A DNA stretch of 44,195 bases, taken from positions 1 to 44,195 of IMG/VR virus record IMGVR_UViG_3300040810_001288; one strand, given 5' to 3'. A model generated the notes under the pieces. The model was not told where the DNA came from. It worked only from the letters and a program-made list of their open reading frames with translations, and made no database searches. The stretch's first letter is position 1; every line of letters begins with the position of its first letter. Positions 1 through 8,341 of this stretch are shown piece after piece. Position numbers and translations under genes: made by a program. This DNA comes from a virus.

Positions 1-127
1 TTCGATCCAGTTTCCGTCAAAGTATAAGACCCTGCAAATACATAAAAATTGTCTCCACTCTGCCCAATGACCCTCGCCCTCTCTGGAGTCACAGGCTTGA
101 ATATATTTCCAACAACATCAACACGAT
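1..127. repeat. Contig-end direct repeat, left copy (circular overlap)
   Basis: These 127 bases are identical to 44069-44195. The fibre reading frame passes through the repeat without interruption when the ends are merged, so the two copies represent one stretch of a circular map. The length 127 equals a common maximum assembler k-mer, which favours an assembly overlap over a packaged terminal repeat. Seen directly; the origin of the repeat is inferred. Confidence 0.95.
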
Positions 128-815
128 CATCCGAAGTGCTCCCATTCGCTGAAACAAAAATCCTGTTCTGAATATTTGTTACACCTCCACCACCTGTCAA
201 GTCAAGCCATACAGCTTCAGTTGCTTTCGCTGTCACACATTGATAGATTTTATCATTTGTCGTATCAATCCATATTGATCCGACTGAATAACCTGAACCA
301 CTGTCATCCGTAGCTGTTGGAGCTGAGGATGCATTCAGATTATTTTTCTTCGATGCAGTCGTGGATGGATCCACATCTGTCATATCTGTCACAGCAAGAG
401 AAACATTTCCCTCCTTTCCATTCACTGATCTCACTCGATCAATGTCATCATCCTTCTCCCAGTTTCCAGCAAATGTGGTGGTGGATGGATTATTGACAAT
501 CGCAACAATCGTATCACCTTCATCAAAATCAATACCATCCAAAGTCCCTGCAAGAGTCTTCCAATAGTATCCAGGCTTTGTTGTTGCTGTCCCTGGAAAA
601 AATCCAGAAGCGGGATCCCATGTTCCCTGTCTTACTTTCGAAGCCTGGTTCTCCAATGTGGTGATCCGAGCTTCATGAGCATCAGTCTCGTCTGCATTGT
701 TATTGATCGCATCCTTGATCTCATTCATGTCAGCTGCAACGACCTTTTTTGGTCCTGGCAGTGTTGAGGTCTTTGCATCAACCTTGTCCTGAAAATTTAC
801 TTTTGTTGTTGCCAT
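1..815 (-). CDS. Tail fibre, 5' part (gene continues across the contig join)
   Basis: This is the N-terminal 271 or so codons of a tail fibre that starts with ATG at 813-815 and has no stop before base 1. After merging the end repeat it continues in frame into 42574-44195, giving about 769 residues. The N-terminus (MATTKVNFQDKVDAKTSTLP) is followed by a segment with ADMNEIKDAINNN and a short helical stretch, as seen in virion-attachment regions of Bacteroidota phage fibres. Then come Gly/Ser/Thr-rich beta segments with an SIWIDTTNDKIYQ motif typical of fibre linkers. The gene lies right after the gp46-like baseplate gene with a 4-base gap. The N-terminal part probably docks on the baseplate. 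Function is inferred from position and composition. Confidence 0.75.
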   Translation of the reverse strand, partial: MATTKVNFQDKVDAKTSTLPGPKKVVAADMNEIKDAINNNADETDAHEARITTLENQASKVRQGTWDPASGFFPGTATTKPGYYWKTLAGTLDGIDFDEGDTIVAIVNNPSTTTFAGNWEKDDDIDRVRSVNGKEGNVSLAVTDMTDVDPSTTASKKNNLNASSAPTATDDSGSGYSVGSIWIDTTNDKIYQCVTAKATEAVWLDLTGGGGVTNIQNRIFVSANGSTSDDRVDVVGNIFKPVTPERARVIGQSGDNFYVFAGSYTLTETGS

Positions 816-819
816 TTCT

Positions 820-1353
820 TTATCCTAAATCAAATTGAAGTCCATATTGAAGCCCCTCAAGTGGTACAAAAGGAGTGAATACTGCTCCATCCTGGATCAA
901 ATTAAAACCATCCCAAATAAAACGAAAACTTTTGTCCACAGAATTTTCAACTTTTACCACATCAATGATGATCTCAGTGGTTCTCAAACCAACAAGATTC
1001 ACCTGGACATTGACCTCAGCAAACTCCTCCATGAACTTCAGATCCTTCTTCACAGCCTCCAATACACGGAGCCTCCCTTCACTTGTCATCACATTCCCCT
1101 GGAGAGCTTGTTCAGTGTATGAATTCCACTGCTCAGCTTCACTGTCCCTCCAAATCAAATCATTGCCCCAAAAATCAAAAGCCTGCTCCTCTGCATTTCT
1201 CTGCTTCGGAGTAATATGTCCAGGATTTCCTCCGAACATTCCGAAGTATGCAAAGGATTCAAAACTGAAAGAAGGAACAAAGTCATTGCCGTTCAGCAAC
1301 AGATCTCCACCGTTCCCACCTTCAAACATCCGTACATCAATAGCGCCTTCCAT
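820..1353 (-). CDS. Baseplate protein, Mu gp46-like
   Basis: A 177-residue protein between the tape measure and the fibre. It has a Gly-rich N-terminal beta region (DVRMFEGGNGGDLLLNGNDF) and a FDFWGNDLIWRDS segment that recalls the W-W-G-D/N motif of Mu gp46 (baseplate wedge, related to T4 gp25). A helical part (EGRLRVLEAVKKDLKFM) and a beta C-terminus follow. Gp46-type proteins sit in the wedge beside the J-like protein, but here the J gene is far downstream, after the fibre and membrane genes. The family call rests on length, motif and context and is moderate. A 3-base gap separates it from the tape measure stop. Confidence 0.5.
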   Translation of the reverse strand: MEGAIDVRMFEGGNGGDLLLNGNDFVPSFSFESFAYFGMFGGNPGHITPKQRNAEEQAFDFWGNDLIWRDSEAEQWNSYTEQALQGNVMTSEGRLRVLEAVKKDLKFMEEFAEVNVQVNLVGLRTTEIIIDVVKVENSVDKSFRFIWDGFNLIQDGAVFTPFVPLEGLQYGLQFDLG

Positions 1354-1356
1354 TTC

Positions 1357-3456
1357 TTAAAAACTTTTTTGAACGTTAATTCCTGGAGCATTGTCTCCAC
1401 CACTGGTGAAATCAAGTTGCTGCTTCGGATCGTTCACGTTTATGTCAAGAGTACTGTTCTGAGTATTTATCTTCTCAATCAAAGTCTCCTCTCTTGCTTC
1501 TGTAGTATTCAACACCGGAGCAACCTCCTCACCATCCACACCTGGAGCTGCTACACCATCAGCACCTGCTGCTCCATCAACCTCGACTCCCATTCCTGCT
1601 CTGAACTTCTCCAGGTCTTTCGCTAAACTGTCAGCGATTCCCAATCCTGGAATCAAAGCAATCAACTCCAGGATCTGTTGAAGTGGATACAATATCATGT
1701 CCAACAATGTAGCTCCAATCATTTTCAATCCAGCCAGAATCCCTCCCTTCTCGAATGATTCAGTGATTCGGTCCCAGTTTCTACGGAACAACATGATTGC
1801 ATTGATAATCATTCCAAGTGGTCCCAATACCAAAGTCAAAGCTGCTCCCCATTCATCATACTTCATGATCACAGCTGTGATGATTCCGATCAAGGCTGCA
1901 ATGGCCAGGATGATCAATCCAATTGGATTGGCATTCAATGCCACGTTCAACAACCACTGTGCTGCTGTCCAGGCTGCTGTGGCTATTTTCACAGCTCCCA
2001 TTGCAACAGCATTGGCCATCGTTGCCAGTCTCTGTCTCAGAGCTAACTTGTTGAAGAAAGCAACAGAAAGGTTCTGAGCCTTCTGTGCAATATTCGTCAA
2101 CCAAATTGTTGCTCTGAATGCTTTATATGCCAGATTGTTCCCCATAACCAAAAACGCTGACTTTCCTGTCAATGCGTTGCTGATTCCCATGGCTATATTG
2201 TAGATCACCATCGCTGCTCTAGCTCCAACAATGGCAGCCTTCCAAAGGACAAACAATCCAATCACCGAAGCTGTCACCTTAAATAAAAGTCCAAGATTGT
2301 CAGTCGCCCAAGTGATAGCAGCTGTCACTTTACCCATTGCAGAATCAACTGAGTTGCTGGAGGTGATCATGTTCACCCACTTATTTTGCAACTCATCCAG
2401 GCGGTTGCTCAATGTGTTCGACTTGATTGCGGCCTGATCATGCGCCACGTTGGTTCCATTCTTGACCGCTTTTGTATATTGGTCCAGGAGTGGAATGTTG
2501 TTCAATAGTATCTGGCCAGCCAGCTGGTTCTCAATTCCAAACACTTTGGCCAGTGCTGTGGAATCACCTGCAATCTTTCCAAATTCTTTCAATCGGTCTC
2601 TCAGTGGAATGGTATTGTCAGAAACAACATTCAGATCCACACCGAACTTCTTCAATTGTTTCAGAGCTTCCTTCGGGAGAGCTTTCGCAGTTGACATCTT
2701 TGTCAACACGTTTCTCAACTTGGTTCCTGACTCAGCTCCTTTGATATTAAATTTTCCAAGTGTCTCGATCAGTCCAATGGACTCCTCAACACTCACATTG
2801 CTTGCTGCTGCAACAGCACCAAACTTGTCCATTGATTCTGTGATCTGGCCAGTAGTGGCAGCACCAGCTTGCTCACCTGCAGCCAGGGCATTGATCACAC
2901 GATCAGCATGCTCAGCTCCAAGATTGAACTGGTTCAAAGTTCCAGTCAAGGCTTTGATTGCTGGCTCAATCTCAGAGCCTGATGCCTTAGCCAGGACAAT
3001 CCCAGCTTCAGATACTGCAGCCAGTCCTTCTGCATTCTGCAAAAGTTCAGATTTTGCGGACCCGGTTATCTCAAAAGCTTTGGCCACATCAATCGCACTC
3101 TTGTTGGTGGATCCTGCAACCCTTTGCACTTGTTTCTCAAATGTTGCCAGCTGATCTCCAGTGGCTCCTGTAATTGCAGACAATGAAGCCATTGCGGTCT
3201 CATAATCCTTCATAGATCTCACTGAAAAATTCAAGCCCTGGATTGCTCCTGCAACCACAGCTCCGGTTGTCGCAAATGAAAGCATCTGCTTTGTGGCTTC
3301 ACTCACACCTGGAGTGAATCTTCGAAAAGCTCGATCACTTCTGGAGATTGCGGATGACGCTGATGACGCAAACTTTGAAGTGGCAGCAGACATCCTGGTC
3401 ACTTTTGCGGTGTACTTATCGTTTGCCGTGAAAGTTGTTGGAATGACTATGCCCAT
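1357..3456 (-). CDS. Tail tape measure protein (TP901 type)
   Basis: At 699 residues this is the longest tail gene. An N-terminal helical region (about 1-110) leads into a TP901-like core with MASLSAITGATGDQLATFEK and DVAKAFEITGSAKSELLQN. The ALTGTLNQFNLGAEHADRVI and GKFNIKGAESGTKLRNVL segments are also typical of the family. Three hydrophobic stretches follow, near residues 390, 510 and 545 (for example PIGLIILAIAALIGIITAV), and then an acidic Ala/Gly/Val-rich C-terminus. Tape measures set tail length, and the hydrophobic parts are thought to act in membrane passage of DNA. Its place just after the frameshifted chaperone genes is the standard order. Start is the ATG at 3454-3456. Confidence 0.92.
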   Translation of the reverse strand: MGIVIPTTFTANDKYTAKVTRMSAATSKFASSASSAISRSDRAFRRFTPGVSEATKQMLSFATTGAVVAGAIQGLNFSVRSMKDYETAMASLSAITGATGDQLATFEKQVQRVAGSTNKSAIDVAKAFEITGSAKSELLQNAEGLAAVSEAGIVLAKASGSEIEPAIKALTGTLNQFNLGAEHADRVINALAAGEQAGAATTGQITESMDKFGAVAAASNVSVEESIGLIETLGKFNIKGAESGTKLRNVLTKMSTAKALPKEALKQLKKFGVDLNVVSDNTIPLRDRLKEFGKIAGDSTALAKVFGIENQLAGQILLNNIPLLDQYTKAVKNGTNVAHDQAAIKSNTLSNRLDELQNKWVNMITSSNSVDSAMGKVTAAITWATDNLGLLFKVTASVIGLFVLWKAAIVGARAAMVIYNIAMGISNALTGKSAFLVMGNNLAYKAFRATIWLTNIAQKAQNLSVAFFNKLALRQRLATMANAVAMGAVKIATAAWTAAQWLLNVALNANPIGLIILAIAALIGIITAVIMKYDEWGAALTLVLGPLGMIINAIMLFRRNWDRITESFEKGGILAGLKMIGATLLDMILYPLQQILELIALIPGLGIADSLAKDLEKFRAGMGVEVDGAAGADGVAAPGVDGEEVAPVLNTTEAREETLIEKINTQNSTLDINVNDPKQQLDFTSGGDNAPGINVQKSF

Positions 3457-3459
3457 TTT

Positions 3460-4055
3460 TTACTTCTTGTTTTTGTCTTTAAAATCTTTGATTTGTTTCT
3501 TGATACTATCATACCAGTACTTTAAACCAAAATGGTCCATATCATCAAGATATAGACCATCAATTGTGTTCGGTGTCCATTTATATTCCCCGGCCACTGA
3601 CCGGATCATATTATTGATGGACTCTTCAGTGCCACCCTCTAGGCGAAAAAAAGTGCAATCACTTTGCAAACCTCAAATTGATCGGAATACATCCGTCCAA
3701 GGAACCCCTCACTGACTCCAGTTGATGCTGATGCATATGCCAGCAATCTGTTGTCAACATCTTGAGGACCATACTTCTTCAACTTGATATTCAAATCTGC
3801 AACTCTCAGTCTTGGCTTGAATACTAGTTTTTCAATCTTTCCTCCGTCCTTCTTTTCAATCGGATCATCTCCCAGGTGCAATGTCAATTCATTTGTCTCT
3901 GCATTCCTGGTCAGCTCTCCTGCAGCTACTGCTGCAACAAGGATCTCAATATTTGCCTCAAGTTCCTCCTTTTTCGCTTCTTTTGTTTTTCGAGCTTCAA
4001 GCCAGGCCTGAACCTCTTCCCGAGCTACGTGCTCGGAAACGTTCCCGTTTTGCAT
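3460..4055 (-). CDS. Tail assembly chaperone, -1 frameshift fusion (GT-like)
   Basis: This is the predicted extended product of the chaperone gene, about 198 residues. The upstream frame ends with a T TTT TTC slippery heptamer (minus strand, 3645-3651) just before its TAG stop at 3639-3641. A -1 slip at that site continues as FFRLEGGTEESINNMIRSVA and runs to the stop at 3460. The extension contains a WYDSIKKQIKDF helix. The layout matches lambda G/GT and Mu gp41-type chaperones, where a small fraction of ribosomes makes the fusion that binds the tape measure. The tape measure gene follows 3 bases later. Slippery site and frames are seen directly; the event itself is inferred. Confidence 0.85.
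3639..4055 (-). CDS. Tail assembly chaperone, unshifted product (G-like)
   Basis: A 138-residue helical, Lys/Glu-rich protein starting at ATG 4053-4055 and ending in KVIALFFA. It is the majority product expected from the frameshift pair. It lies between the tube gene and the tape measure, exactly where lambda G or Mu gp41-like chaperones sit, and should help load tube subunits on the tape measure. Its start is preceded by the TAATCAACTAAA leader that recurs four times in this genome, immediately after the stop of the tube gene. No enzymatic motif is seen. Confidence 0.8.
   Translation of the reverse strand: MQNGNVSEHVAREEVQAWLEARKTKEAKKEELEANIEILVAAVAAGELTRNAETNELTLHLGDDPIEKKDGGKIEKLVFKPRLRVADLNIKLKKYGPQDVDNRLLAYASASTGVSEGFLGRMYSDQFEVCKVIALFFA
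3645..3651 (-). promoter_or_regulatory. -1 ribosomal frameshift slippery site T TTT TTC
   Basis: On the minus strand the codons read CTT TTT TTC GCC TAG. The heptamer T TTT TTC fits the X XXY YYZ rule in the zero frame, and the zero-frame stop lies one codon later. A -1 slip joins the overlapping downstream frame. This is the expected position for a tail chaperone frameshift. Confidence 0.85.
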
Positions 4056-4065
4056 GTTATATAGT

Positions 4066-4077
4066 TTTAGTTGATTA
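4066..4077 (-). promoter_or_regulatory. Recurrent leader TAATCAACTAAA (copy 1)
   Basis: Exact 12-mer on the minus strand. Its TAA is the stop of the tube gene, and the start codon of the tail chaperone follows 10 bases later. Identical copies precede three other genes. Confidence 0.7.
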
Positions 4078-4479
4078 CTGTGCTACGAACGGCCCACCAT
4101 TCACCTTCAATGTGAATGTTGCATCATTCATGTTTGCCTGGATGTCTCCAACTGGCTTCCCTGATCCACTGTAAATGGTTCCATTCACATGAGTGATGGT
4201 CCAAGTTGCTGGAACTGGATCTCCAGATAAAGCTGCAGCAAACTCAAGCTCCTTGTTGATGTTCATGTCATTTGCAACAACAACTTCAAACATTCCAAGC
4301 TTGCGATTGATTTTGAAAATTGGCTCACCATTTCCGGCAACACTATCAGCATCATCCTCAGTCCGAAGACCTCCGGTGTCCAATGTGTTTCCCTCGTTCG
4401 CTTTTGGTGAGAAAACTTTGTTTCCAAGTGTTGGGTGAGATGCAACGATCTCTAAAATATCACCTCCTACTGCTGGCAT
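4075..4479 (-). CDS. Tail tube protein
   Basis: A 134-residue beta-rich protein directly downstream of the sheath gene and upstream of the chaperones, which is the tube position in contractile-tail phages. It begins MPAVGGDILEIVASHPTLGN and has beta-hairpin-like segments such as KINRKLGMFEVVVANDM and ATWTITHVNGTIYSGSG. It ends with ATFTLKVNGGPF. Mu-type tube proteins are of similar size and polymerise into the inner tube that the sheath drives through the envelope. The tube call rests mainly on size and order, since no diagnostic motif is present. The leader before ATG 4477-4479 is A/T-rich with no Shine-Dalgarno. Confidence 0.75.
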   Translation of the reverse strand: MPAVGGDILEIVASHPTLGNKVFSPKANEGNTLDTGGLRTEDDADSVAGNGEPIFKINRKLGMFEVVVANDMNINKELEFAAALSGDPVPATWTITHVNGTIYSGSGKPVGDIQANMNDATFTLKVNGGPFVAQ

Positions 4480-4491
4480 AGTCTTTTAATT

Positions 4492-6024
4492 TTATGAGTT
4501 AGTACCGAAATTGAATCCAGCCACTGCAGTAGTCGCTGCGATTCTTGTGAATCCTGATCTTTTGTATTTGAACTCAGTTTCCAATCTGTTTGGATTGATT
4601 GTGCTGATTCCAACATTGATGTTGTCTTGCATGAAAGACTTCTCAGCAATCAAACCTCTAGCTCCTAAATCATCAGCATATGACTTCAAGATTTGGATCC
4701 AATCCTTTGGCTTGATCACATTGCTCACAGAAACTGTGTCCTCATTCTCAGCGATTGCTTTTCCAACAACATGAGTCTGCTCAAGCAAGTAGTATCCATA
4801 TCTCACATTCATGTCAATCATGAACGTTCTCACATATCTGTATGCTGGAGGAGTCTCACCATCTGGATGGTATGTTGTCACAAGATCCTTGATCTGGTAG
4901 AAACCAGAAACCAAGTCAACAGTTGAACAACCTTTTTTCACCAAGAAATCTCTTTGATTGTAGTCAGCCATGTCTCCAATTGAGTCAGGAGTTGGCATAT
5001 CTGGATACAACATGTTCAATGTATCCAGGTGAGGATTATTCTGCGCTTGTGGTGCTAACACTGCACAAGCATTCGCAGCTGCCTCGAAATGCATTCCTTT
5101 TGAATTTGGAGCTGGAGCCACAACAATAGTGTGGTTCAATTTTCTCGCATCGGTAACTGCTGCCAAAGTTGCTGCAGTCGCCTCGGTAGATCCAGACAAC
5201 ACAATTGTTGGCTTCATGATCTCTCCGTTGTATCTTCCTGTTGGTGTCACAGGGTTTGCAATTCCATTCCATGATTCGAACTCAGTCATCACTGCTGTGC
5301 TCAATCCGTATGAGTTAATTGCAATTGTATTCCACTTTGATTCTACTTTTGCCAATGATCCTGCAACCGTTGGCTCACCAGCTCCTGATTGTGCAGATGC
5401 TACAGCGTAGCTCAACCCAAGGTCATTCCCTTGTGTATCGATTTCCACAACAATAGAGTCAGCAGTCAATCCTTTCCACTTCGATGTCAACTCAGTGTTT
5501 GCACCAGCTCCTGTGTTCGCAACAGCTGTCATCGGTGCTCTCAACACATTGTTCACAACATCTGCAATCTTAGCAACAATTGCATCCTCATCATCACCTG
5601 AAGTGATTCCGATTGCATATGACTCACCGTCAATCGACCCCCTTCCAGAGATCTTGATGATATGTGTTCCATTCGCTGTCGCTGTTCCAGTCGGAGTCAC
5701 CTCGATGATCTTCGCAGCTGCACCTGCAGGCTCAGCTTGTGGATAGAACTCGATTGGAATTCCACCAAGTCCACCGCCTGAAATAGGCTGAAGGATTCTC
5801 ATGATTTGATATAAAGGTGAACCATACCCAAAGGCATCACCCACTTGACCAGCTGTTTGATACTCAACAGGATCTGTTGAAAGACCTGACTGATTTGCTG
5901 CGTTCGCTTCACCGAACACCATCACTCTCTGTGGTAAATTTGGAGAAGATTCTTGAAAACTTCCCTTCACAATTTTGTATCCTACAATTGCGCTGATTCT
6001 GTCTAAACCGACTGCATCTGACAT
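4492..6024 (-). CDS. Contractile tail sheath protein
   Basis: A 510-residue protein that starts MSDAVGLDRISAIVGYKIVK and includes NLPQRVMVFGEANAANQ, a typical N-terminal strand-turn of Mu gpL-like sheath proteins. The middle carries variable Gly/Ala-rich inserts. The C-terminal domain has DFLVKKGCSTVDL, YRYVRTFMIDMNVRYGYYLLE and KDWIQILKSYADDLGARGL, resembling the conserved sheath core that interlocks neighbouring subunits. The last strand (SGFTRIAATTAVAGFNFG) also fits. It follows the large terminase and precedes the tube gene by 12 bases. This identifies the phage as a myovirus. Confidence 0.93.
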   Translation of the reverse strand: MSDAVGLDRISAIVGYKIVKGSFQESSPNLPQRVMVFGEANAANQSGLSTDPVEYQTAGQVGDAFGYGSPLYQIMRILQPISGGGLGGIPIEFYPQAEPAGAAAKIIEVTPTGTATANGTHIIKISGRGSIDGESYAIGITSGDDEDAIVAKIADVVNNVLRAPMTAVANTGAGANTELTSKWKGLTADSIVVEIDTQGNDLGLSYAVASAQSGAGEPTVAGSLAKVESKWNTIAINSYGLSTAVMTEFESWNGIANPVTPTGRYNGEIMKPTIVLSGSTEATAATLAAVTDARKLNHTIVVAPAPNSKGMHFEAAANACAVLAPQAQNNPHLDTLNMLYPDMPTPDSIGDMADYNQRDFLVKKGCSTVDLVSGFYQIKDLVTTYHPDGETPPAYRYVRTFMIDMNVRYGYYLLEQTHVVGKAIAENEDTVSVSNVIKPKDWIQILKSYADDLGARGLIAEKSFMQDNINVGISTINPNRLETEFKYKRSGFTRIAATTAVAGFNFGTNS

Positions 6025-6060
6025 ATTCGAATTTTTTTAGAATTAAACTTCAAAGTGCTT

Positions 6061-6068
6061 CAAATGTA
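6061..6068 (-). promoter_or_regulatory. Possible -7 box upstream of the sheath gene
   Basis: The minus strand carries TACATTTG, an exact match to the Bacteroidota -7 consensus TAnnTTTG, in the 83-base gap before the sheath gene. No good TTTG is seen at the right distance upstream, so the call is weak. The same octamer lies before the small terminase gene. Confidence 0.3.
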
Positions 6069-6107
6069 ACTGGAATTCAAAGCCGTCTGAAAAATTTGTC
6101 CGCAAAA

Positions 6108-8096
6108 TTATGAGCGCTTTCTGAACATAGCAGCATACTTCTCCCAGGATGGATCCTTTGTCTTTCTCGCCTTCAAAAGTTTGTCCACAAAAATATCCTT
6201 CGCAACCATCGCATACAAGCGACAATCAAAAAGGTGGTTCTGATAGGCATCACCTCTCTTGATCCATCTGTATTTCCCTTTTGAATCCACCACCTTATGC
6301 TCAGCCTCGAAATGAGAAAAGAAGTTTTGTGGCAAATATTTCCCGTCAGCTGGGAGTGGAAAGTTGACAAAACAGTTCGGCTGCTTCTCATGGTATCGCT
6401 CATCATATTTCAATGCCAGGTATCGGGCCAGCTCGTCCTTCACAGTATTCGATTGCACCAGGTACAGATTCGGCTTTTCTTTCGCATGTCTGAAGGATCT
6501 CACATCCCGATCAAAGTCCACAAACTTCTCGTCATCATCTCCCTTGAGTCCAACAGTGATGGCCATGCTGTCACAAAATTGATACGCTGATTGAGTTTGA
6601 TACCCGGTATCAACACCAGCACAAGCAATCTTCATCTTCTTCCCTGTGTCAGTAGGAATGGACGTTTGCAGTATTTCCTGGAACACTGGCCATACACTAT
6701 TCTCAACACCGTGTTCATAACTCCATTTTTTTCGATCCTTCTTCTTTTTCAATTGACTCTCCCTGGGAATAAACGTTCCCACAGATCCATGGTCAATGGA
6801 ATAGCTGGTCATGTTCTCGGACCAGGCAACAATCTCATAGTCCAGTCTCGCATCATCTTCCTTCCCGTTCAAGTCAATCCCACATGTCACCAGGATGATC
6901 TTTCCATTCCCCTGGTCAATGGACAGCTGCTCCGGTATGGTTCCAAGTGGATACTTCTGGATGTTCTTCATGATGTCGCTGGCCTCGATGCTTTCTCCAT
7001 CCGGTTCATACGTTTCTCCCAGGACTACATTCACAAATGTTTGCTGCAAGCTCTCCACACGTTTCTTCTCTGGAGGATTCGCATTCAGATATTGCTTCAC
7101 ATATTCATCCCAGTCATCCATCCCTGGAGGTGCATACAATGAGCTGATCTGATATGATTGATGATGCATCTCCTTTGGATGAGGTTCGCTCGGAATCCAG
7201 ATTCCATTTTGATTCATGTCGTACTTGTGTCGAGATTCAAAAAACCCTCCACACTCCTGGCAAATATATCCCACGGATCCAGGAACAACATTTCCATAGT
7301 CATCCAACTTCCAGGTGATCCCTGCACTCTCAGTCGAGCCTTCAATGTCGATGTTCCACTCCAGTTTGATATGCTTGTGGCAGTGAGGACATGGCACATG
7401 CCAATACCTCTGATCACCCCGAAGGAAACAGTCTTCAATGTTGGAGAGTCCCTTCAGCTGAGGTGAACTCACATAGTATATCTTTTTCTTGTGTGCGTAT
7501 GCCTTTGTCCGACCCTGAACCAATGCCCTAGCAGATCCAGCATCTTTGGAGGACTTGCTTGCTGCATCGAAGTCATCCACGATCATCACCATGATGTCCT
7601 CCTGTCTCAGCATGTTGTGATTCGTTACAGATCCAGCAATCAGCTGGCCACCTGGAAACTGCTTCAGCTTGTTGGTGTCACCAGTCTTGTTGTTCTTTGC
7701 CTTGATCGTGTTCGGCCTGATGTATTTCCGAAGGCCAGAATTGGTGATCATCTTGTCCACTTTTTCCATGGCCGTCTTTGAAAGTTCAGAGTGGCCAGTG
7801 AGCAGCATGCTGTTTCCAGGATTCTGTCCGATGGTATATCCAATCAATGGAAGGATCACCGCCCAGGTTCCACCGAGCTGAGCTCCCTTCATGATTGTCA
7901 CCTCCCTCACTGAAGAGTTCTTGTGGCCACAATTCAAAGGTTCCTTCCAGTATGGTGTGAGGTCGAATTTGAATGGACCAGGGAAAGCCTCTCCTGGAGG
8001 CATCACCATATTATTTTCAAACCACTCGCTTGGGATCGTATCGGACATGAAGTTCAATGTCCTGCCCAGGAGATGGTCAACTGTTTTTTGATACAT
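6108..8096 (-). CDS. Terminase large subunit, lambda gpA family
   Basis: The packaging ATPase and nuclease. The N-terminal signature MPPGEAFPGPFKFDLTPYW and VTIMKGAQLGGTWAVILPLIGYTIG (Walker-A-like region) are typical of GpA proteins, as is IMVMIVDDFDAASKSSKDAG (Walker B). A zinc-knuckle segment follows (CPHCHK, then CQECGG). The C-terminal nuclease part includes VTCGIDLNGKEDDARLDYEIVAW, IACAGVDTGYQT and the late HLFDCRLYAMVAKDIF segment. I chose ATG 8094-8096 (MYQKTVDHLL, 662 residues) over the upstream ATG at 8141, because the longer form would overlap the small gene at 8110-8223 and adds 15 residues unlike the family. The gpA family usually works with cos sites. Confidence 0.95.
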   Translation of the reverse strand: MYQKTVDHLLGRTLNFMSDTIPSEWFENNMVMPPGEAFPGPFKFDLTPYWKEPLNCGHKNSSVREVTIMKGAQLGGTWAVILPLIGYTIGQNPGNSMLLTGHSELSKTAMEKVDKMITNSGLRKYIRPNTIKAKNNKTGDTNKLKQFPGGQLIAGSVTNHNMLRQEDIMVMIVDDFDAASKSSKDAGSARALVQGRTKAYAHKKKIYYVSSPQLKGLSNIEDCFLRGDQRYWHVPCPHCHKHIKLEWNIDIEGSTESAGITWKLDDYGNVVPGSVGYICQECGGFFESRHKYDMNQNGIWIPSEPHPKEMHHQSYQISSLYAPPGMDDWDEYVKQYLNANPPEKKRVESLQQTFVNVVLGETYEPDGESIEASDIMKNIQKYPLGTIPEQLSIDQGNGKIILVTCGIDLNGKEDDARLDYEIVAWSENMTSYSIDHGSVGTFIPRESQLKKKKDRKKWSYEHGVENSVWPVFQEILQTSIPTDTGKKMKIACAGVDTGYQTQSAYQFCDSMAITVGLKGDDDEKFVDFDRDVRSFRHAKEKPNLYLVQSNTVKDELARYLALKYDERYHEKQPNCFVNFPLPADGKYLPQNFFSHFEAEHKVVDSKGKYRWIKRGDAYQNHLFDCRLYAMVAKDIFVDKLLKARKTKDPSWEKYAAMFRKRS

Positions 8097-8109
8097 ATAT
8101 ATATATAGT

Positions 8110-8223
8110 TTATTCCAGGAACCAGGTTCCCTCATATTCATATTGAGTGATCAGGAACCAGTCAGTGATCTGCTCAAGTCTCGCCTGCTCCTCAAGGAAG
8201 AGCTCTTCAATTTCTGGGTCCAT
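8110..8223 (-). CDS. Small acidic protein, 37 residues, unknown
   Basis: A short ORF starting MDPEIEELFLEEQARLEQIT and ending in EYEGTWFLE before TAA at 8110-8112. It sits between another small ORF (3-base gap) and the large terminase (13-base gap to the preferred start). That tight packing supports translation. It is strongly acidic and helical at its N-terminus. No family is recognised. It could be a small packaging accessory or head-associated peptide, which is only a guess from position. Confidence 0.55.
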   Translation of the reverse strand: MDPEIEELFLEEQARLEQITDWFLITQYEYEGTWFLE

Positions 8224-8226
8224 CCT

Positions 8227-8316
8227 TCAATTGTATTTTGCTGACAACCAAATGATGGCCAGGACCACAGCGATCATGTAATAAATCAAAAGCTTTGGGA
8301 GATGGTCTTGTATCAT
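8227..8316 (-). CDS. Small single-span membrane peptide, 29 residues
   Basis: This ORF encodes MIQDHLPKLLIYYMIAVVLA and a further nine residues, with one hydrophobic segment (LLIYYMIAVVLAIIWL) and a short charged tail. It lies 25 bases after the small terminase stop and 3 bases before the next small ORF. The close spacing suggests a real gene, but at this length chance cannot be excluded. No family is recognised. Confidence 0.45.
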   Translation of the reverse strand: MIQDHLPKLLIYYMIAVVLAIIWLSAKYN

Positions 8317-8341
8317 TTTACATCAGTGTATTATTATTTGT

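Noticed and set aside
1-127. Biological direct terminal repeat
   Set aside because: A length of exactly 127 bases and the uninterrupted gene across the join fit an assembler overlap better. End mapping would decide.
2450-3154. 234-residue plus-strand ORF inside the tape measure gene
   Set aside because: It is antisense to a well-supported tape measure protein, is rich in Ser/Ala/Pro as expected of a mirror frame, and matches no family.
5036-5746. ORFs on both strands within the sheath gene
   Set aside because: They are shadows of the sheath frame without family features or leaders.
8097-8141. Longer N-terminus of the large terminase from 8141
   Set aside because: It overlaps the small ORF at 8110-8223 and adds residues unlike the family; ATG 8096 gives a clean start.
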